Source of the DNA: Exserohilum rostratum
Lineage: Eukaryota > Ascomycota > Dothideomycetes > Pleosporales > Pleosporaceae
DNA: 64,000 nucleotides
Direction: 5' to 3'
Assembly: GCA_026367775.1 (NCBI GenBank)
Contig: CP111163.1
Coordinates: 1,240,001-1,304,000, forward strand
Shown here: positions 58,289-64,000 of the stretch, in pieces
How the letters are laid out: each line of letters opens with the position of its first letter
Position numbering within the stretch: position 1 is the stretch's first letter
Program-made: the position numbers and the translations under genes
Notes under the pieces: model-generated
What the model was told of the DNA's origin: nothing
The model's input: the letters and a program-made list of their open reading frames with translations, nothing else
The model's database searches: none

Positions 58289-60882
58289 GAGCGTGGCGTC
58301 TTGAGCGGTGTGATTGCATTTATGATAGAACTCGACACAATTGCACCGTCCAACTCTTGTTCATCAAGGTGCGTGCGTATACATGCTCATTAGGCCCGCC
58401 ACTAGCGTGTTGTGATGACGTTTATCCCGCCAATCGCTTGAGGCGTGTCAGCATCCGTCATGCTTGTACATGCAAGGCATCAAGCGCATCAGGATTCGGG
58501 GTTCCACTCTCCAATCAACATGCTGCGATGGCTCGCTCAACGGCAGGCGCCCTTAACCAACGTGCAGCTCAGTTTCTACCCATCGGCCTTCTCCATCGCA
58601 TCCTCCATCGGAATGCTATGTCTGCAGATACTCTTTCGTGGTCATGAACATACAACACAGCCTTCAATGCTCCCCTGCTCACCTACCAGGTCCATTCTGC
58701 CGTAACGCTCCTTGGGTTCTCATACTTGCCGTATCTGGCGAATAATTCTCTTTTGCGTATCTACATCTACGTCTTTGTCGATCGGTCCTCACGCTATACT
58801 CGGTGTAATATCCTTCCTGACTAGCAGCGTAATGAGTACGGAACATAGCTAGGCTCATCCTCAGCGTCGCGAAATACTACCGAAAATAGGCTACGGTGTT
58901 CACAATGCGCCACCAAGCCCGTTCCCTTAAGCTGATTTCCGATTGCTGGTGGTTTTGCGATGGGGGGCGTGGAGGCTGCGGGCTTGTCATACAGGGAGCG
59001 GGTCGGCCCATGCCTTTACCCGCATACGCAGCTTATGGGGAAGCTAGGCCAGCGTGCCAAGATTCTACCTTGGGAAGGTGTCGCACGCGTAGGTGTGCAA
59101 CCCCGGCATTATGTTTGGCTTAAAGAAGGCAACAAATCGTCCATCAGGTGAGCAAAATATGCAAGATTGGACTGACGGTGCCTTGTTTTGTAGGTTTAGG
59201 TTGTGAGTGCTCAGTAACGCTGCTACAAGGGCCCCAGCAAGTTGGTTGCGAATTACATCGCCATCCCTATGATGAAGTTGCTACGAGACGCGCTGATAGC
59301 TGCATGTTTGGTTCCACTACTAACTGTTAACCGTTAGAAGCAATATCATGGATTCTAGACTCGACAGATGTGTAGAAATAAAGAAGTTGTTGAGTCAAGG
59401 ACGTACGTGACAAGCAGATAGAGCATAGTTCGATGCAAAGCAGAGTGCTGTGCATTCCAGAAGTTGTCTGCTGTGCAAAATTTGCGCAAGAAAATGATTA
59501 TTCAGCTCGTTCGACTTGTTGAGCTGCAAACTGGACATGTAGAATTTATCACAAGAGTAAAACTCCAAAATAACTGTGATTGATAAAAGATAACGTAGAG
59601 AATCACGGCTCATGCCGGAGGAGAATGCTTTGGCATTGCTAAGACTGCGAACGTATATTGAATCTTATCGATCAGCGTATGCACAATGGCTGGTTTGGCA
59701 GACTTGCGCAATTGAGAAAACCACTGTGAGATGCAGTTAGAGGTAGCTACATGACACATGCTTAGTTAACTTGCTCCACCGGCACTGTCATAGCAATCGA
59801 AGTTTTTCGTATAAACATGGTTTCGAATCACCTGTTCATTGCCATTTTTGCTCTTGCTACACGTTCAATCACTCTAATAAAAATATAGTCATTGACATAC
59901 ACAAGGCCGCTGTAATGATAATTGTAGAAGTTACAATGTAATCAATGATACACATATCAAATATGGAAGGGCAAACCCCTCTGCGTAACTTTGAATGTAA
60001 CCAACTCTTCCACTAAACACGATACTAGTTAGAGAAGCACTGAGTTGTTCGTATTGCTAAGACACACGTGGTACTATCGTTGAATGAAGCTTCGCAATGA
60101 GTCAGAGAACATTCAAAAATGTCAGTCAATCGAATATGAACTTTGTTAAGATCCCACAACCTTATCAATTGTTTCTTTCCAAAAGTTACTACAACAGAGA
60201 CAGTTTATCTATAAACTGCTGACCCAAGATAGGTAGTCTACCCAAACAATAGATTACCTCACAGTATGCATCTTATATGGGTTTCCAAGACGTATACAAC
60301 GCCACAAGTGTTTCTTGACTTTGTTGTATTATATATATAGGGAGTGGAGGCATCTGGAATACATACAAATCTCTATAGAGTACCGTATAGCCGAACAATC
60401 TCGCTGATTTAGAACTTATTCGTTATAACCGGCTCACATTCTAGAAATTAGGGCTTAAGTACTCATGGATATCCGTAACTACAACAGAAATGCGATATCA
60501 TGTTGAATATAGGCTCTAGATGAGATTGCACTAAATATTGAACTTATGGTTGACAAACTATGCGTGAGGAGAACATGTATGACTTAGGATGGCTAACAAA
60601 GAAGTTGATGTGTGCTAGTTGACTGATAGTAAGACCACCAGGTGCTTGCTAGCTGGTTGATTGAGGCAATCTCGCAGGAAACGTGACCAAAGATCTCAAA
60701 TCAGGAAATTTTCCAGATATGAATCTTGTTAAACCTGACTCTGCAGGATGCTTGTGAGAATGTGGCGAACTTCCCATATCGGTAAAACCACTCAAAGAGT
60801 GTATGTAGCATGGGTACTCGATAAAAATAGTCTATCTAAATCAGGGTCGATGGAAAACAATTTAGTAATGTTAGGCCTCCAT

Positions 60883-61281
60883 CTAGGCCTCGAGTACATG
60901 ATGCAATCGGAATGCGCCAGCTACGTCTTGTATTGTCATGGAATTGAGTGTGCCTTGATATTTGCCTGCGCTCTCCGCGTTACCTGCAAGCAAGCTACGG
61001 ACGATGACCAGGAATGGAGAACGGTCAAAGCTTAGCTCAGCATACTTACGTACAAACCAGGATACATACAGCGTTGGACGTAAGTCTCCAAGGTTCATGT
61101 GATTGGCAGAGAACCCTTGGGGTCTTGCAAGCGCGCCGACGCTCTTAAGCGGCCCGCTTACGGATAGTGCCCCGCTTGACTCCCGGTGATTGGTCGATAC
61201 ATGAAAGGGGCGCCGTGACTCTTGCTGTGATATGAAACGTATTTGCGCTGGCCTAAAAAGTCTCCGAGCAGTTTTCATCAT
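60883..61281 (-). CDS. Possible small gene, doubtful
   Basis: Two exons (61281-61050 and 60983-60883) would encode 110 residues starting MMKTARRLFRPAQ. The intron is 66 bp with textbook ends (GTAAGT...TTGCAG), and the reading frame is open through it. Against: no recognised domain, AT-poor bias not clear, and the coding region would contain the CGG-N-CCG motif at 61150. It might be just the promoter of the gliA-like gene. Confidence 0.2.
   Translation of the reverse strand: MMKTARRLFRPAQIRFISQQESRRPFHVSTNHRESSGALSVSGPLKSVGALARPQGFSANHMNLGDLRPTLYVSWFVRKYAELSFDRSPFLVIVRSLLAGNAESAGKYQGTLNSMTIQDVAGAFRLHHVLEA
61150..61156. promoter_or_regulatory. CGG-N-CCG motif, long form, gliA promoter
   Basis: CGGCCCG in CTTAAGCGGCCCGCT, 315 bp upstream of the gliA-like start. 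Confidence 0.6.
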
Positions 61282-61470
61282 TCCAAAAAGTCTCCTGAAA
61301 GGGTGCTTGGTAATCAAAATGGAGTTTTTGATTGCAAATGGCCCAAGCGTGTTGGTATAAGAGCAATTACCAAAAAGTTGACTGACTGCAAAGTGTACTA
61401 GCTTACTTACAACCTCCTTTCACTTCAAGGTAGCAGGTGCAACAACGAGATCGAGAAACAAGCTGCAACC

Positions 61471-63310
61471 ATGGATAGTTCTCAGCAGAACTACCAATCT
61501 CAAGATTCTCAGAGTCTGAGCAAGACCCGAGACGATACCGCGAGCTTGGACAAGAGCAATGAGGCAAAGGCTTCTGCTTCAACAGCAGATGACAAGGCCG
61601 ACGACAGCGCGGCAAATGGCATCAAACAAATAAGAAGCTGGCGGTTTTGGCTGACTATGGTGGCGTTATTTTTGGGAATGTTCGTGGCCAACCTGGATGC
61701 GACCATTGTCGGTAAGTTGATAGATGTTTACATACGTACATGAGAAAGATATGATACTGACGGTATTGTTTGTTAGCCACTGCAATCCCAGGGATCACCG
61801 ACGACTTCCACTCCATCGAAGATATCGGTAAGTCACCTCAAGCACAGCCCTTCATCTTCCGTTGCTCATACTTATCAATCCCATAGGATGGTACGGCACC
61901 TCCCTTCTCATCACCTTCGCCGCCGTACAAACGATGTGGGGAAAGATGTTCAAGTACTTCCCCCTCAAGGCCACCCATCTGGTCACACTCTTCATATTCG
62001 AGGTCGGAAGTCTGGTGTGCGCGGTCACGCCCACCAGCAAGGGACTCATAGCCGGCCGCGCCATTGCCGGTATCGGAGCAGCGGGCTTGTGTACCGGCAC
62101 TTTTACCATCATCGGATACACTGTCGAACCAACTCTGCAAGCCACCTTCATGGGCCTCATGGGCGCCACCTATGCAGCCGCCTGCTTCATCGGTCCCATC
62201 ATTGGAGGCGCATTTACAACAGGGCTCGAATGGCGGTGGTGTTTCTACATTAACCTGCCGATTGGTGGTTTTGCAGCTTTTATCATTGTGTTCTTCCTGA
62301 AATCTCCAGAATACCACCAGCCGCCCAAGGTTTCGCTTATGCACAAGATGTCGCAGATGGACTTCACTGGAGTGACGCTCTGCATTGGTCTCTTCATCTG
62401 CTACGTGCTGGCGCTGCAATGGGGTGGCCTGGAGAAGCCATGGAACGATAGCACGGTGATTGGGACCTTTGTGGGCTTCTTCATTCTCAGCATCCTCTTC
62501 ATCGTCAACGAATGGTGGCTAGGCGAACGTGCAAGCGTGGTTCCTCGCATTATGAAGCACCGCCGCGTCCTATGGTGCAACGTTGTTGTGACGCTCAACT
62601 CGGCCGGCTTCTTCATCCTCATCTACTATCTGCCTCTCTACTTTCAGAGCGTCCGAGGTACCACCGCCATCAACTCGGCTGTCCACAACCTGCCATTTCT
62701 CATAGGTGGCTTGACTTCGATGGCCTCTGGGGTGGTTTTATCCAAGACCAACCGCTTCATCCCCTTCATGGCCGTTGGTGCTGCTCTCTCCGCTGTGGGT
62801 GGCGGCCTCATATACACTTTCGAAGTAGACACGCCCACGGGAAAATGGGTTGGCTACCAACTTCTCGCTGGTGCTTCGACCGGATTCATCTCCCAGATGC
62901 CTATTATGGCAAGCACCGCTATCGCAGAAATGTCCGACATGAGCACTGTCTCCGCTATGTGTCTCTTCTATCAACATGTGGGCGGCTCACTCGCAGTACC
63001 AGCGGCCCAGTCCATCTTCACCAATCTTCTTTTGAGGGACCTGCCGAGATATGCACCCAATGTCGACGCCCAGTTGATTGCCTCGTTGGGCGCAGCTGAT
63101 TTCCGCCAAGTCATCGCTCCCGACCAACTTGATGGTGTCCTGCGCGCCTATATGCAGGGTCTCAAAGGTGCTTTTGCACTTGCAACAGCTCTCCTGGCTG
63201 CCAGTGTCCCATTTGTTTTCTTCCTCAAGTGGGAGAAATTGCGATTGGAGGAGAAGATTCCTTTGGCCGAGACCCCGCAAGAAGCTACCGACGAAGAGAA
63301 GCAAATGTGA
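61471..63310 (+). CDS. gliA: GliA-like MFS exporter (DHA2, 14 TM)
   Basis: Plasma-membrane drug:H+ antiporter likely exporting the ETP and giving self-resistance. Exons 61471-61711, 61777-61827 and 61887-63310, 571 residues. A hydrophilic Ser/Lys-rich N-terminus (about 55 residues) is followed by about 14 membrane segments. Motifs: LDATIVATAIPGI (motif D1 of DHA2 proteins), WYGTSLLIT, GRAIAGIGAAG (motif B/C region), GPIIGGAFT (motif C) and WRWCFYINLPIG. The second exon is only 51 bp. C-terminus is charged and cytosolic. It is the right-most cluster gene seen. Confidence 0.92.
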
Positions 63311-64000
63311 ACTGAGAAAATGACATGTACGACGGCAAGAATACAGGCTATTCATTCTTCTAAGGTTACCTGAAAACATCGCTATATTTTCAATAACAAT
63401 ATGTATTTAATACGCTTGTTTCTTGGTGGTGAAGTGGCAGCTGGATTCATACAATAGAAACCATCATTTTGTAATAAACGATTCACTCATTATCTACATT
63501 GTCTACTACATCTCTGCTGGAGTTATGTTTCGATGCCTTACCCCTATACTAGCGAGTGGTGGCAGTGAACCATGATGGTGCTCAATCTTGAGGCTGGCTT
63601 AATGCGCCACCAAATTGCCACATTTCTTTTACTCGCTACATTGGCTGAACGGCTGGTACCCTGCATGCAAATGTGTGGGGCGATTCCTGACTCTGTACGC
63701 ATACCTCGGTGTCTTGAAATTCTAGTGTACTTGCCGCATTCCTGCAAAGTAATCTCACAGTCCATGCAGTGTTCCTGATGGGGCAGGCAATGTGCGACGG
63801 CACATTGTTGTGGTGGCGCCGCGGTGACCGGCTCGATCGTGTGGCGTAAATACCAAGTCCACGCTAGCTTTATTTCGCAATAAAGTCTCCGGGGTGGGTC
63901 TTGATGTCTCCGAGCTACTCAAGGCCAGAAATTGAATGTTTCCGAACCGTTGTATGGCCATATATGCATATAATAAGTAAAGTTGATATCTTCTACAACA
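63311..64000. other. Intergenic region at right end
   Basis: 3' flank of the gliA-like gene; short frames only, nothing recognised. Confidence 0.5.

Larger units (their letters stand above)
58289..61470. other. AT-rich gap between gliZ-like and gliA-like genes
   Basis: About 3.2 kb, mostly AT-rich with no strong coding frame. 58340-58720 is GC-richer with open frames of no recognised identity. The right end holds the gliA-like promoter with the CGGCCCG motif at 61150. A possible minus-strand gene at 60883-61281 is listed separately at low confidence. The gap might mark lost genes (for example gliN), but no remnant was identified. Confidence 0.5.

Noticed and set aside
61838..63379. Several minus-strand open frames opposite the MFS gene
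   Set aside because: Antisense shadows of a strongly biased coding sequence with clear DHA2 motifs on the plus strand.
1..64000. tRNA, rRNA and CRISPR features
   Set aside because: No tRNA B-box/acceptor pattern was spotted by eye; CRISPR arrays are not expected in a fungal chromosome and no direct-repeat array was seen.

Overview
The window comes from a filamentous ascomycete. Genes are split by short introns of about 45-110 bp with fungal branch points (CTRAY-like) close to the acceptor, Zn2Cys6 regulators are present, and small secreted cysteine-rich proteins sit beside a secondary-metabolite cluster. The housekeeping proteins and the cluster type would fit Dothideomycetes (Pleosporales), but that placement is inference, not proof.

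Layout. 1-24 kb is mostly gene-dense, conserved DNA: a BAR-domain protein cut by the window edge, a large Zn2Cys6 regulator, VPS45 (SNARE regulator), an extended SDR epimerase-like enzyme, a DUF1330-like protein, two unrecognised proteins, RIX1 (60S ribosome biogenesis) head-to-head with YPP1 (TPR cargo-transport protein), and an F-box/2EXR-like protein. One small secreted cysteine-rich protein (20.8-21.2 kb) is tucked in between. 24-34 kb is an AT-richer, gene-poor accessory stretch: a cyanovirin-N homology (CVNH) lectin, two more cysteine-rich secreted proteins (12 and 8 cysteines), a GT8 glycosyltransferase with a 6-residue repeat, and a 155-residue secreted protein.

34.5-63.3 kb is an epipolythiodioxopiperazine (ETP)-type cluster. 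In order: gliT-like dithiol oxidase (-), gliI-like C-S lyase (+), gliP-like NRPS (-), P450 (+), AtaL-like/DUF1857 protein (+), gliG-like glutathione S-transferase (-), gliM-like O-methyltransferase (+), gliJ-like dipeptidase (-), gliK-like gamma-glutamyl cyclotransferase (-), two further P450s (+,+), gliZ-like Zn2Cys6 regulator (-), and gliA-like 14-TM MFS exporter (+). Together they give the known ETP logic: NRPS makes the diketopiperazine; P450 oxidises the alpha carbons; GliG adds glutathione; GliK and GliJ trim it; GliI cleaves C-S bonds to dithiol; GliT forms the disulfide; P450s and GliM tailor; GliA exports. No prenyltransferase (sirD type) and no gliN-like N-methyltransferase were seen.

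The most unusual observation is the NRPS. It is 1693 residues and reads T-C-A-T-C: the first adenylation domain and the last thiolation domain of the GliP architecture (A-T-C-A-T-C-T) are both absent, with no remnant seen at either end. Other points are a CGG-N-CCG inverted repeat, often extended to TTAAGCGGNCCG, in most cluster promoters; a GC-AG intron in one P450; and a P450 whose I-helix lacks the usual Thr pair. All gene models were built by eye from splice signals and reading-frame continuity; no database search was run.
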